Of a stretch of 64,000 nucleotides of DNA, positions 11,201 through 23,829 are shown in pieces. This stretch comes from Tetmemena sp. SeJ-2015 (taxonomy: Eukaryota > Ciliophora > Spirotrichea > Sporadotrichida > Oxytrichidae): positions 124,001 through 188,000 of the forward strand of contig JAJKFJ010021810.1 of NCBI GenBank assembly GCA_027382625.1, in the 5' to 3' direction. Within the stretch, counting starts at the first letter, position 1. The number at the start of each line of letters is the position of its first letter. The translations under genes were made by a program, and so were the position numbers. The notes below the pieces were generated by a model. The model was not told where the DNA came from. It searched no databases and saw nothing but the letters and a program-made list of their open reading frames with translations.

Positions 11201-13155
11201 ATTAAACAGCAGAAAGGTGAGCAAAAGGGCTCTTCTTCCCCACCTAGATAGAAGGAAAGTGACTCTGAAGATAGTGGACAGGAGTAGGAAAGCAAAAAGA
11301 AGAAAGTACAAAAGCAGAACTTAAGATGCTCCTTTAATTTTCTTTAAGGAGCTAGATAAAGAAGTGAGAGTCAGAAGGAGAGGAGGAAGATGAAGAAGGA
11401 ATCATCATGAAGAACAAAGGCAAGACTGCAACAATAAAAGGCAATAAAACGAGAGAAGACTCTGATGATGAGATAATGAGAGATAATATGCCCAAGATTC
11501 AAAAGCCTCAACATCAAAGTGCTACAAAGGAGAAGTAAAGCAACAACCAGAGGGCATAGGATTTGGACAAATCTGAGATAGTATAAGACGCGACAGATGA
11601 TGAAGAGGGTGACACTGACCAAGAAGACTCTGATGACGAAGGTAGAGAGGAAGTCAAAGGAGGAGGAAAGCTAAGTAAAAAGCAAATTATGGACTATAAA
11701 AGGAGGTAAGATGAGCTTGCTCAGAAGAGGATGGAAGAATACAAGCAGTAGAAGGTGCAATAAAAGAAGCACAGAGCTAAGACCAAGAAGAAGAAGCAAA
11801 GGGAGCTAGACAGCTAAGAGACAATTTCAGACGTAGATGAAAGAGATGACGACGGCAGCTAAAAGAGGAAGAAGAGACATAATGTGTCCTAGGAGTAAGA
11901 GAGTGAAGGAGAGGATGACGATGATGAAGGTGATGATGAGGAGGATGAGGATGACGAAGAGGAGGAAAGTGAAGAAGAAGACGATGAAGAGGATGAGGAT
12001 GAAGAAGGAGATGAGAACAACCAACACCAAGGATAGTAGAACTTATTTTGCCTTTATTTAGAATGATCAGGTACCTCAATATCTGGCTTTGAAAGTAGCC
12101 ATTTGCAACCCAGCTTGCTACAAAGCTTTCCTAGATAACTTGATTCACGGAGTGAACTTGAAAGATACCATCATGAATCCGATCCCTCTCTCAGTTGGGA
12201 TGTTAAAGTTCTCAGTTGAAAGGCATCGGTCAGGCTTTAATCGTTTGCACCCAAGCTACTACCTATACTTGGAGACTTAAAACGGAGGGAAGCTGTAGAT
12301 CCTCTACGCAAAGAAGCGAGCCTTCAATAAGACCTCCAACTACCTTATCTCTATCGAAAAGAACAAGCAAACCTGGATAAGATATTTATGGTTCATTTTT
12401 TTAACTCGTTAGAATGAATTGTGTCTTGGAAAGTTAAGAGCAAACCCAGAGGGTGACTAATACATCCTCTACGACAACGGAGAGAATTATACCAAGGTGC
12501 AGAAATTCCAGAGAGATCAGATTAGGAACGAGTATGGAGTGTTCCTCTTCAAGTATGAGCCATGCAACATTGGCAATATCAGGAAGATGGTTACGATTAA
12601 TCAAGTCTTTTTTTATTCTACCTCAGCTTACTTACACATCAATCCCTGACTAGCAGAACCCTGATTTATCTCTTGCATATGGCAGAGACTAGCATGGCAA
12701 TTTAGTAAGGATGATATAGAGAGAGTGGAAACCTATCAGCGAGAAGGAGACTATCTTCGAGACTTTCCACAGGGACGGAATCAGGAATAGTAACTATCAG
12801 TTGTTCGTAGATAATCCCCCAGCTTGGAATCCAAGTAAGCTTAGCTTAATTCTTTAACCAATTATATAGAGACTAACACTTATGTATGAATTAAAAATTT
12901 AAAACTTAAAATTAGATTCTTATGTGTATGATTTCAAGGGAAGAGTTTCACAGCCCTCAATTAAAAACTTTTAACTAATCTCATCTTTCATCAATTGAAA
13001 ATAGGGAAAATAAAATTCTCAAAACTAAATGACAATTAGGATTGTTTATTATTCATCCTTATAGTAAATGTTATGCCTTCAATCAGTATCAAATGAGGAT
13101 AGTGCCTATCCAAAGGCCTAAAAAATAGAAAAGGGGTACTACGCGTCTACTATGA
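8240..13155 (+). CDS. Tubby domain protein with very long disordered N-terminus
   Basis: Tubby C-terminal domains bind phosphoinositides and often link membranes to ciliary traffic. Seen: start MADHQTTLLSKINLPSSSP, a 79-nt intron (9139-9217, GTAAGT...TATAG), Gly/Ser- and Asn-rich stretches, KKVKKIIIKKK-type Pro/Lys blocks, a strongly acidic Asp/Glu run (about 11,860-12,010), then the Tubby domain from about 12,090: KVAICNPACYKAFLDNL, SYYLYLETQNGGKLQILYAK, VFLFKYEPCNIGNIRKM, YVYDFKGRVSQPSIKNFQ and a C-terminal IIHPYSKCYAFNQYQMRIV. At least seven IESs interrupt it, including one of 575 bp and several of 6-7 bp; some further joins between 11.2 and 12.9 kb were not resolved. Stop TGA 13153-13155. 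The N-terminal part could be a separate gene, but the pointer join at 9515/10090 (TGGAGT) links them in frame. Confidence 0.85.
9515..10089 (+). mobile_element. 575-bp IES with GC-rich core, pointer TGGAGT
   Basis: Six-base direct repeat TGGAGT at 9515-9520 and 10090-10095, in the same codon phase; removal joins FTKGLDGV to KNANQGKSELSK in the Tubby gene. AT-rich arms with AAGGGATTA/TAATCCCTT-type inverted words (left near 9553, right near 10034-10078, where CCCTTAAT recurs three times) enclose a core (about 9585-10033) richer in GC than any neighbouring IES. The core has no recognised gene. The build suggests a miniature transposon captured in an IES. Confidence 0.75.
10355..10376 (+). other. 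IES, 22 bp, pointer ATTGTT
   Basis: Joins TATEPVIV to DMQQPPPTKKK in the Tubby gene. Confidence 0.85.
10416..10468 (+). other. IES, 53 bp, pointer ATA
   Basis: Joins PTKKKI to IKKIIKKKNADGTV in the Tubby gene. Confidence 0.75.
10794..10811 (+). other. IES, 18 bp, pointer TTTAAT
   Basis: Frame-neutral, so invisible to a stop-codon scan; TTTAAT at 10794-10799 and 10812-10817. Removal gives APQPVQQEEVKHEEQ. Confidence 0.65.
12016..12022 (+). other. IES, 7 bp, pointer AACA
   Basis: Joins the acidic run to NTKDSRTYFAFIQNDQVPQY, the lead into the Tubby domain. Only 3 bp lie between pointer copies. Confidence 0.75.
12981..12987 (+). other. IES, 7 bp, pointer TCATC
   Basis: Only 2 bp between the pointer copies. 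Removal carries the Tubby domain from IKNFQLIS to SIENRENKILKTK. Confidence 0.75.
13028..13033 (+). other. IES, 6 bp, pointer AAT
   Basis: Removes an in-frame TGA close to the end of the Tubby domain and gives KTKLGLFIIHPYSKCYAF. Confidence 0.7.
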
Positions 13156-13413
13156 AATCGTTCTTTCCTGTCTTGCCAAATTACAACACAAAGTAACTTT
13201 TTTCTAATTATTTTTAAGTCCTTGAGAGTCTATTTTTTACGACCATCAAGTTCAGGTATCAGTTAAAAGTTTTTATTTTTCTTTCATAAATAATATATTA
13301 TTTAAGGGAGTATAACTAAATAATTTTGATGTGAATACAACACTACGTTATCAGAGAATTTTCATTTGAGAATATATCACTCATCATCATAATATCTGAG
13401 ATTATAAGAATGA

Positions 13414-16400
13414 TCAAATCTCCTGTATCATTTTTTCGTACCTTACCATGTCACCCGACTTAAACTGCTCCAAATTTTTGCCTTCTGGCTGATTCAAGCC
13501 AATCAACTTGAAAATTTTAGACAAGTTTTGAGTCGATACAAGACCAGTATGATCTATATCGTAGTTCTTAATCATCTTCAGTAAAAAAGAAATTTGTAGA
13601 AGTTCATATTTATTTAGTTGTAAGAGACCCTTATTCTGAGCCAATGAGAGCTAAGAGTTTTGCCTATTCTAATTGAGAAGCATGCTGGTTGAGCCACTCT
13701 TCAGTAATCCGTTGTAGCTCATTCCTTCTCCTCTGTCAGTCATGGCTGGCTTCCTGATTGGATCGAGCAAGAAGTTTCCGTTATGAGTCACATGCAAAGC
13801 TTTCAACTTATTTGCTGCGAGTTTCATGTTCTTAGCTTTTGTCTATGAAATAAAGTCCATTGAGTTCTTGTGAAGACCCAGTTGCTGAGAGAGTGAGCTA
13901 TAGTTTATCCTATCTGAATCCTCCTCACCAAAAATGCTCTGCAGCTTCTTGAATTCCTCCCTCGTCATGTAAACTCTATTTTTAGAGACAGCAGTTTAGA
14001 ACTCTTGAGAAGATACAGACCCTGAGTTATCGATGTCGATCTGAGTAAGAGTTCTGAAGATGTTTTTCCATTCGTAGGCTAATCTTTACTTTATGATATC
14101 CAAGGGACCTACTACGGGAACTTAGCTCCTATAAGATTCAAAGCCTGAGGATTTTCCTCCAAAAACGCTAGCTGGACCTCCATTTGCAAAGTTGTCCTTA
14201 GGACTTGAAGATCTATTTTACTGTCTGAAGGCTTTGGGGCTTTCTTGAGTCCTTGGGACATTTTCAACTGGCTTTATTGGGTCAAGAATGAGTCTAGATG
14301 GATTCATTTTGGGATCAAAGCTCTTCTTGAGTTCAGGATTCAAAGTCTTTGAAACTATCTGGTTCATATCAGTTGAGAAGCTTTTCCTCATTTGATTGTT
14401 GAGGGTTCGTGAGTTAGACTCCTAGATAAGTGCAGCGATGGCACCCACTCTTTAGCCACTGGCTGGTGAAGATGGACTAAAAGTAACATCAATATGCTCT
14501 TTGAGAGAATTGATATTGTCCTAAACTGGAGGAGAGGAGTTGTAACTTTCCAACTCCCTCAGCTTCAATTTTTGCAAGAGGAAATACATGATGAATAATT
14601 GATTGAGAGTTGTAGATTGAATCTCTTATAGTCTATGAGTTGCTTATTCTAGATACTGCTGAAGGGCCTGAGAACTTTATTAAGGGACTTTCCATCAAGC
14701 TCTCTATGATAGTAGGTCTTGAAAATCTTGTTCATCTCGTTTATCAGAACGTACCCGTTGTTGTCTTTATCAATCTTCTTTATGTCTCTCACTATATTTA
14801 TAGCAAGTATATTTAGAGATTAATATAATTTGCGAGTTTGTTATCCTTAGAGAGCATTTAAAGTAGATATTCCTCACTTATCGAATCTAGCTTGATTGCT
14901 TATGCTTGTGCCATGCCTCCTAGTGAAGCAATCGCATCGAAGTCCTTATAGTTTCCTTCGTCTTCATCATCTTCCTGCGCTTCAAGATTCACTTAATCGT
15001 ATATCTTCCCTAGCTGCTGAGTTTTCTCAAGTTATACCAGCTTAAAATTATTAAATCATACTTCTCGATATTAACTTGAATCTCTTCTCTAGGCTAGTCA
15101 CTCTTTAAACCATATGCTTCAACGAACAACCGCATATCTTTCTCATTTAGGCCACAATTTACTTGAGACAAGAGACCATTTAAAGATACCAAATCCAAGG
15201 TATTTGTAGAAGAATTCGCTTTTTACGAAATGTTACTGATCAGCTGAATGAAATTATCCTTTCCTAACTTCTTCTAAACTTTGGTGAGGAGGATTTGATC
15301 AGCTTTAGTTCTAAAAATGGTGTAGTGAAGATTACAGTATTGGCCCATTCCTTTGGTGTTGTTCCAGCAATTCTCATGTCTACAAGTCTTAAGCTTGGCG
15401 GGAGGAATATCCTATCTAAAGTACAAGCACTCCTCGGGAGATATGAATTTACCGACACTCTGCTGTAAATCCTCGTAGGTTATCTTGCCGTCTTTATCAT
15501 GGTCTATGAAATCATAAACCTCCTTAAATTGCTCCTCCGAGATGGTGAGGCCCCACATATTCAAATAAGACCTTATCTCCTTAGGATTGATAGCACCGGT
15601 TTTACCTTTATTTAAATCAGTGAAAGCTTTCTTAATTGACTTCCACTGGAGCGAAAACTTTTCGAGGACTGTCTTCATCAAATTGCTGTTGATAAGTTGG
15701 TCTGCTACTTTCTAAACTGACTTGGAATTATGCTCTATCTGCTTCCTTACGTTGTTCTCATAAAGAGGATTCTTGACTGAGTCATGTCTAAAGTAGAAGC
15801 CTTCGCAAGGCTCGATAGCTGTCCCCATCCACTTGCAGAAATCTTTGAAGTCTATCTTTCCCAGTCTTCTTGAATCTCTGTTTTTAAGCATAATTTGGAT
15901 CTCGTTGAAGTCAGCAGTGGGGCCACAAAACTTTGCAACATCCTCTGCATTAATAAAGCCATCATAGTCTTAATCAACATCCAAGAATGCTTTTCTCACT
16001 GAAGTCCAGTTATTTGCGAACTTAGATCTTATCTGAGCCTCCATCTGCTTTATTCTTTCACTGACTATTTAAGTAGATCTCTTGTCGTCTCTTGCTCCCA
16101 GAATTTCATCTTGCTTCATCTTCTCCTCAACTTCTGAATCAGCCTGTTTACCTTGACCGTTTTAATCGCGAGATGGGAAGAATAATTTCTTGAAGAGCTC
16201 AAAATTCATAGATCCATCACCTCTTTGAGAGAAGATTCTCTCTTCTCTGAAGAAATCTGCAATATCCTCATGACTGAAAGGTAGTCTGTATATCAGCAAG
16301 GTCTTGAAGAAGTCCTCTTCAAAAACCGTACCCTTGCCGCTGAAATCCATATCAGAGAAAGCCTAAATCACAAAAGATTAAAGACTGGTGAGGAGTACTT

Positions 16401-16797
16401 ACTGCCTCAGGGACTTTATAAACGTTCTTCATCTCTTTGATAATTGTAGCTCTGATGTATTCGTTTCTATATTATAAAGTGAGTTAAAATGCCAAGAAAG
16501 TCTTTTAATGTTTTTCTTCGAAATATCTTTTGTGTTGGTAGTTATTCTTACTTGCTGATGCTTCTATTTCCTGTTGCACCCATACTTAAGTCTCTTCGTT
16601 TACTCTTCAACTCTAGAATAATTAATTTAGATTTCTTGATTACACTATAGGAGTTGCTCTCCATGAGAAGTCAAGCCATTGGATTTTTAATTCTGAGCCA
16701 TATTTTGGAGTACTGAGGATTCTATAAAAGGAGTTAGCTGTGACTAAGGTAGATGAAAATTACAGTTAGTGACAAAGTTTGGAGCTGCTGAGTCCAT
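13414..16797 (-). CDS. Multi-EF-hand calcium-binding protein
   Basis: Large EF-hand protein. Start MDSAAPNFVTNCNFHLPQSQ (ATG complementary to 16795-16797); stop complementary to 13414-13416 after DMVRYEKMIQEI. At least six EF-hand-like loops: DFSGKGTVFEED, DQDYDGFINAED, NKGKTGAINPKE, DHDKDGKITYED (canonical), DIDNSGSVSSQE (canonical) and DIDHTGLVSTQN. A Cys-containing insert (CRHENCWNNTKGMGQYC) follows the fourth. A 40-nt intron (16363-16402) is clear; several frame changes (near 16.48, 15.05, 14.8 and 14.7 kb) fit IESs that I did not all resolve. It resembles the long EF-hand proteins abundant in ciliates; a role in cilia or cortex calcium response is inference. Convergent with the Tubby gene and divergent from the ANKRD13-like gene. 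Confidence 0.8.
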
Positions 16798-16982
16798 AAT
16801 TTAGTAAATTATCGCTATTTATGATTTGTTTTATTTTATTTACTCCAAATATATTTAGAACAGCTCTCTCCATTAAACATGAAAGTGTTTGCTTCAACAA
16901 CTAAAATGTCTTTATGAGAAAAGTTTTATGAGGGAGTTGATTGAATTTAAACAGTAAATTTATTTGAAAGGGGATTCTCAAA

Positions 16983-19900
16983 ATGAAAAATAATCTTGAG
17001 CTCTCACTAATCAGGAGTCTAGACTATAGTTTGGGTAAACTTCAATCATCTTTTGAGTTTACAGATGAAAACATACCTTCCAGAGAGCAATTTGACTTTT
17101 CCACTTTCGAAAGTAATTTGAAGAGAGTGCTTAAGTACAATGAAGTTAAGTATCCAATTCCTGAAGAGGATACGGAATAAACAGATAGTGCCCAAGACAA
17201 AAGAGCCATACTCTAATTTATCAACAATAATGATAAAATGCTCTCAACGAGGTAGACCCAAATAATCAAAAGTCACATGCTTCATACTCTTAAGAAATTG
17301 AAGTTTTTCTTACAAGCTAAAATTACTGCTACTTCGCTGAATGGATGGATAAATTATGCTACGGAACACTTTTCTGAGTTCATTTTCGTGAATAGAAATT
17401 GTAAAATGTGCAAATACTCAAGAAAAATAGTACAAACCTTAGCTGATAAAATCTCAAAACAAAATTAAAGTTACTCTTTCGATGAATTAATTATTGAATG
17501 TTTATGAATAACTCTATTTGGAACTTGAAGCATATACTTGGGGTTTTAAATTTGTAGAATAGAGCAGTTTGAATATAGACTAACTGCTACTTCACCAAGC
17601 AATTTATGAAGGCAAACTTTCCCTCGTAAGAAAACTCTGCGTTCTAGAATCTGAGAAACTAACAACTCAAGATCAAATTAGTAAATGCGGTTTACCATTT
17701 CATGTTGAGCGTAATTAAATTGACCACTACGGGAATACTCCCATGGTCCTGGCATACAAATTAGGAAATATTGATGCACTTAGAGTGTTGTGTGACCATG
17801 GACTGAATCCTAAGTTTAAGCCTCTACCAGACACCAAAAGTGCTTATGAGTTGGCTATTGCAGACAAAAATAGAGAAGCTCTTAAACTCTTCATTTAAGC
17901 GAATCAAAAACTTAAGTAGACTTATCTGGATGAGAATAAGGAGGATATTTTCTAAGTCATGGAGAGTCTCCCAGATTTTCAGATTTACATGAAATTCGAA
18001 TGTGAGTCATCGATAATACCCTTCTTGAAGTCTTTCACTCCACATGATACCTTCAAAATTTATAAGTAAGGAAGCAGCATAAGGTTGGATTTCTCCAACA
18101 AGACCATTAGCAGTCAGATTAAATCAGCCAAAGAGTAAAATTAAGGTGCATAGAGAAGTAAACGCTAAGTTTAAAAAGCTTCTAGCAGTAGCTTCATCTT
18201 CAAAGGTAGAGGTACTTCGAATGAGGGCGAGTTGTTATTCATCGAAAGGTACTAAGATGAGAGGGGAAGGGAGAGAGGATATATCCTTAACGTTCTGACA
18301 GATATGTATGTTCATAGACTTGATCAGGAAATAGATAAGCTACTACGGAAAAAGGAGCAAAGTAAGGATTTTTCAGGGGTCTCTTTCAAACTTGAAATGA
18401 GTAGAGACTGGAGAGGAGCCACTCAAAGCAAACTCATAGACGGATAGTTAGCAACTAAGTTTAAGGCTAAGACTAAATATAGGATAGTCTCTCAAATGTC
18501 ATAAACTGATAAAGATAAAGTTTAATTACCTAGTTCGAGTTTCGAAAAATACTTCAACTAGAGTAAAGTAGATGCATAGAATATTTTCCAAAAAAGCTCA
18601 TCTTTGTGCCAACCATTAGATAAAAGACTCGGATCGAAGCAAAGGCTTTAGAAAATACAGGAAAAGGAAATTCAAGCAGAGATATGGGCAGTTAAAGATT
18701 TCGCTATCAGCCTGAATACTCTGAAGCCACTGTTTCATATTTTGGGATTTGCATCTAAAAATATCTCGAAGTTCAACGATTTCATCTTTAATCAAGCAGA
18801 TATTCCTTCTGATATATTTCCCATTCAAGCTACTATCCCTTTGTTCATGACTATCAAAGCTAACATAAGCTTCTCTAATTTGCAATTCCTCTCGGGTTAG
18901 AACTCTTTGCCTCAAACTTTCTTTGACTTGGACTCTGAGATTGAGAGATTAAATCTCCAGGCTTTGTAAGATGACCAGCACAACCATCTTTAGACAGACA
19001 ATGACTTTGATTTCAATCAAGAAGTGAACTATGACCAAATTTTCAAGAATCTCAAAATCTAGATAGTGGATGCTAATTCACAAGACAGTGGAGGCTAGAT
19101 CCTAGATTCCAGAGTCATCGTAAATAATCAGTCAATAACTTCTGAGCAAGGGAAGCAGCTTTATGAGAAGATGATGGGCAACAAGCAAGAAGAGGCTTTG
19201 TTAGAATCCGAATTCAAAGAGTCCTTAATAGAAAAGAATTTGCACAAATCTTCTTAAATTCAAACTACTACTTATGAAGATGTGGCTTCCCAAGATTTTT
19301 CAGAAAGACTTTTTAAAAGAGAGAGGGCGTCGAATACCAATCAAGGCTAGGTTTACCTTAAAGACTTGAGGGCTTAGATAGCGTGTAAAGAGAAGTTTCA
19401 CCCAATAAAGACAATGCAAGACTTGTATAAGCAATCTTCGACTTTTCAAACTCCCATTTGCTCGACCAAAAGCTCACAGACTTTGAAAATGTCTAATCTG
19501 ACAAACTAGATTGTGTCATAGAATCAGAGCGTATTAAATTCAACTTCAGTCAGCTAAAATGCAAAGTCAAACCAAAACTAAAGCACTTAACTATAAGGAT
19601 AAAGCCAAATTAAACCACCTCTAGTTTCATAGACTAGACTTCAGGAGCTTGAGAATGTGATCGAATCTAGAGTTTTTACCCCTCAGCAAGTTCAAAACAT
19701 CAGATCCATTAGATTTTCAAACGAGTCGTCACTCATTAGCTTAAATAGAACCTTAGAATCACTGAAGCAAGATAGCTGCACGCAGCGCTAATAGAAGAAC
19801 TTCAAGAATTTGCTAAGACACATGGCCTAGAATTCATCTGCTTAGAATCAGCCTTATAAATCATTTACTTAAGATAATAGCAAACTAAAAGGGACTTCGC

Positions 19901-20160
19901 ACTAACTTTTTCCAGTTAAACCTTTCGCCACTTATGATATTTAAAAAGGTCAAGGTGACACAAAATTTACTACTGGAGAAACATAGTAGAAATAGAGCTT
20001 TAAGTTATCTCCCAGATTTTAGGAGTTCAGAAAAGAGAACATAGAAATATTTGACGAGTCTTTTGACAGATAGGATGATTTAAATTTATAAAATCTAGTA
20101 AACTAAATATATATGAGGTGGTAGAAACAAACTAGAACAGCTAATAAACTATCGACATGA
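16983..20160 (+). CDS. ANKRD13-like ankyrin / GPCR-chaperone domain protein
   Basis: ANKRD13 proteins carry N-terminal ankyrin repeats and a GPCR-chaperone domain; animal members act in endosomal sorting of ubiquitinated receptors. Seen: about 170 unassigned N-terminal residues from MKNNLELSLIRSLDYS, an ankyrin block (LLLHQAIYEGKLSLVRKL, DHYGNTPMVLAYKLGNIDAL, DTKSAYELAIADKNREALKL), then SIIPFLKSFTPHDTFKIYKQ, SSSSFIFKGRGTSNEGEL and IPLFMTIKANISFSNLQFL, which follow the ANKRD13 domain. A Gln/Ser-rich tail ends KQTRTANKLST. A single 10-bp IES (17495-17504, pointer TGAAT) joins the two halves; 3168 nt remain and give 1055 residues. No clear ubiquitin-interacting motifs were seen. Coding-like sequence at 20401-20810 may be a further C-terminal segment. 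Confidence 0.85.
17495..17504 (+). other. IES, 10 bp, pointer TGAAT
   Basis: Removes a TGA and fuses the N-terminal 170 residues (FDELIIE) to QLYLELEAYTWGF of the ANKRD13-like protein. Confidence 0.85.
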
Positions 20161-20400
20161 GAGTTAAATAGGATAAAAAAATAGATTCTTCAGATAGATT
20201 GGCAAGAAAAATTGGAGAAAGGAAAAACAACTAAATACCCAAGAGTAGGATGGTCGTAGATTTGAGGAGATATGAAATCTTTTTTTAAACTATTTTTTCT
20301 TATGAAACTTAGCTTCAAAATAGAAGGCCTTAAATGATAAGCAAGGCCTCCTTTATGAGTGCTAAAGATAAGAAATATTTTTCTTAAATTCTCTAATTTA

Positions 20401-20810
20401 TTATGATAATGTTGCCTAACCCAATCTTTAGCAAGCAAGTTTCTTGAAAAATAGAAGCGCTTAGAGAAGCAAGAAGTTTGCTGATGCTGATTTGAGTGAA
20501 CTTGAGGTTATGAACACTTGGAATATGAGCTCTTATGCTGCAGCTGGACTTTTTATGACGAACTAAACTAATTTTATGAAGCAATCCCCAAGACAACTGC
20601 AAGATGTGGCTGATAAAATACAAGGTAGTTTTATTCCTACGACAGGCAAGCCAAATGGCTTAGGGACTAATTTCTCAAGCTTAAGACAAAGTCCACTGGT
20701 CACTAATGGTTTTTTAAAGACAACATAGAGTAACTCTCCTACGAGCAATTTTAACTCAAAGAGAAATCTTAACCTCCTCAACTTCTTTTGAGGGAGAAAA
20801 AGAATGAATA
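20401..20810 (+). CDS. Possible terminal coding segment, unassigned
   Basis: A frame without TGA reads VAQPNLQQASFLKNRSAQ, then SKKFADADLSELEVMNTWNM and ends SKRNLNLLNFF before TGA. The Gln/Asn/Ser composition matches the tail of the ANKRD13-like protein just upstream, so it could be its last MDS separated by a 0.2-kb IES, or a small separate gene. I could not find a pointer pair in the right phase, so the link is unproven. Confidence 0.35.
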
Positions 20811-21709
<899 letters not shown>

Positions 21710-23143
21710 ATGGATTCTTCGCTTGAGGACTTAAAATTTCAGGATCAAGGAATATTGCTTCTTAAGAATTGCATGAGTGCTCTAGGCTCATTACAATATA
21801 ATGATTATTTTAAGGCTCTAGAGATTAAAGTAATTATCTAGATGTTAAGCTAGTCAAAAGCGCATGGAGAGAGCTAGAAGAAAGCAATCAAGGATAAGCA
21901 CTGAAGCTCAAAGCAGTCAAGGAATTCCTAGTCGAGAGATACGGAGTAGATTAGAGTTCCAACTTTCAAGTAGTTGAATTCGACAGAAAGTGAAAGAGAA
22001 CTCTCTTGATTAACTTAATTTTCTAACTTCCTCTATGAGCATTAGCTATATAATTTTTGTCAAAGAAAAGTAAGAGAAAGAAAAGCTGATGGGAGATTTA
22101 AATTACTCTAAGAAGAAGCTCCAAACGCTTTAGCAGGAAAATGAAAAGCTCTTAAAGCGTTTAGCTAAGTATGAAACCTCAGCGCAAAGCTTACTAAATT
22201 AAACTTCAGACAGCAATAACCAAAAGCACTCACAATCTATGACGATGTGTGGTCACTGCCGAACAGAGATCTTAGATACGTCTAATAGTTCAAGCAGTGA
22301 GAATGCTCACAGAAGCTCGAAGAGATAAGGTTACCAATCTCAGACCTAAATTTTTGATAACGATTACTTCACTTAAAGAAGATCTAACAGAGCCTCTATT
22401 GCTGTTTAAGAGGGCTAGCTTAACTAAATTAAAAGACCAACTCTGAAGGAGTTGATTTCACCTCCCCAGAGAATTCAGAACTATTAAGGTGAAGCAATTT
22501 TCAACTACTCTCGACAGAACCAAGAAACAAGTGACTTCAACATCGATGAGAAATTTGAAAGGATGCAAATCTATCAAACCGCACAAGCTTTATCACACTC
22601 AGCTAATTTAAAGTAGTCCTAGCTGTCTAGTCCCTCTCATGTACATGCTTTGGACTAAGAAGATATGCTGATAGATGACTTCGTGAACTAAGTTCAGATG
22701 TCGATGCTGAATGTCTCAAACTCTGGCTATGGAGGTGGGGGCTCCGCACTCGGCAACTTCCCAGAGGAAAGATTAGCAGCTCTGATTGAAGAGAACGCTT
22801 AGATGAAGATTGATGTTGAGAGATGTCTGGAGAAAGTTAGGCAGCAAGAGTTTCTGATTGAGGAGTACAAACGACAAGCGGATGATGAGATCAAGAAGTC
22901 AAACTTTATCATTCATAAGCATTTTTAAACTAGTATAGATAGCTTGTGAACCAGAAAAACAGTGGCGGCGGGTTAATGGGTTCAATAATAGGTGGAGGAA
23001 AGTAAAACAAAGAAGACTAAATGTAAAAGCTGGTCTCTCACCTGACTATAATGCTAGGAGAAAAAGACGAGTAGATTAATGTGACTAAGAATATAAATAG
23101 AGAACTAGCTAGAAAGCTTAAAGAGCTCACGATTTTCAAATGA
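21710..23143 (+). CDS. Coiled-coil protein, unassigned
   Basis: Start MDSSLEDLKFQDQGILLL, stop TGA 23141-23143 after ARKLKELTIFK. Three IESs (15, 28 and 23 bp; pointers AAGCA, CTCT and AGC) are removed, leaving 1368 nt and 455 residues. Seen: a leucine-heptad segment (YSKKKLQTLQQENEKLLKRL), a CGHC motif, a Ser/Gln-rich linker, then a second helical segment (RLAALIEENAQMKIDVERCL) running to the C-terminus. No recognised domain. Probably a structural or adaptor coiled-coil protein. Confidence 0.75.
21896..21910 (+). other. IES, 15 bp, pointer AAGCA
   Basis: Frame-neutral but carries a TGA; removal gives KKAIKDKQSRNSQSRD in the coiled-coil gene. Confidence 0.8.
22003..22030 (+). other. IES, 28 bp, pointer CTCT
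   Basis: Joins ESEREL to SMSISYIIFVKEKQ in the coiled-coil gene and removes a TGA. Confidence 0.7.
22918..22940 (+). other. IES, 23 bp, pointer AGC
   Basis: Joins KSNFIIHK to LVNQKNSGGGLMGS in the coiled-coil gene. Confidence 0.75.
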
Positions 23144-23829
23144 CTTAATAAGTTTGATTGAATTTATACTTAATCATAGCTCCATTCGAAAAAATTTAGA
23201 TTCAATCTCAAAAGAATTTCATAGGCTAAAAAATTAAGTCAGACATATCTCGTGTGCAAGTACTTGTAGATCATGGGGTTATCTATAATAACTCCGAAAA
23301 AGAAGCATGTAATGAATACGCTGAAGTATTTTGAATATTTTTCGTTAAACTAAAACTCGAGGATTAAGTTGTACTTATATTTTTACCGGAGGGCTTGATC
23401 TGAGTCTTCTCCAGTTAGTCTTCTGTTCAGGAGGGAGAGCGATGCTTTGAATGACTTCATCAGGCTGGAAAAATCTGTCTGTCTTCATTTTAGCGATAGT
23501 CTCTTTATCTTTCTCAATCGAGTCTATTGGCACAAGATGGGGCTCCACTTTTTAGAATGCTGCAAGTTTCTTCGCTCCCTCCTTAGAGTGATAATTATAG
23601 TCAAAGTGAGAGAACTGTCGCTGAGAAATGAACAAAAGCTAGGCTTGTTATATAGAGCTGTCAAATATTATTGAATTTCGATATTTGCTGACGAGTTGCT
23701 TTAGCATTTCTAGATAAAGATTAATTTCTAAACTAGTCTATAATATTGCGAGAACAAAAATAAATAAGGTTGAGTGAATTTTGAAGTCTTTATTTGGGAA
23801 TATTGTTTAATTAATTTCGAACTGAAAAC
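23144..23829. other. Intergenic, nothing recognised
   Basis: Contains short open frames on the + strand (for example around 23447-23674), but no pointer-joined continuation, no domain and no plausible start context. AT-rich at both ends. I see no RNA gene or repeat. Confidence 0.4.

Noticed and set aside
10613..12079. Several hydrophobic minus-strand frames suggesting membrane proteins
   Set aside because: They are complements of Lys/Glu-rich coding sequence in the Tubby gene and vanish once the + strand is read in ciliate code.
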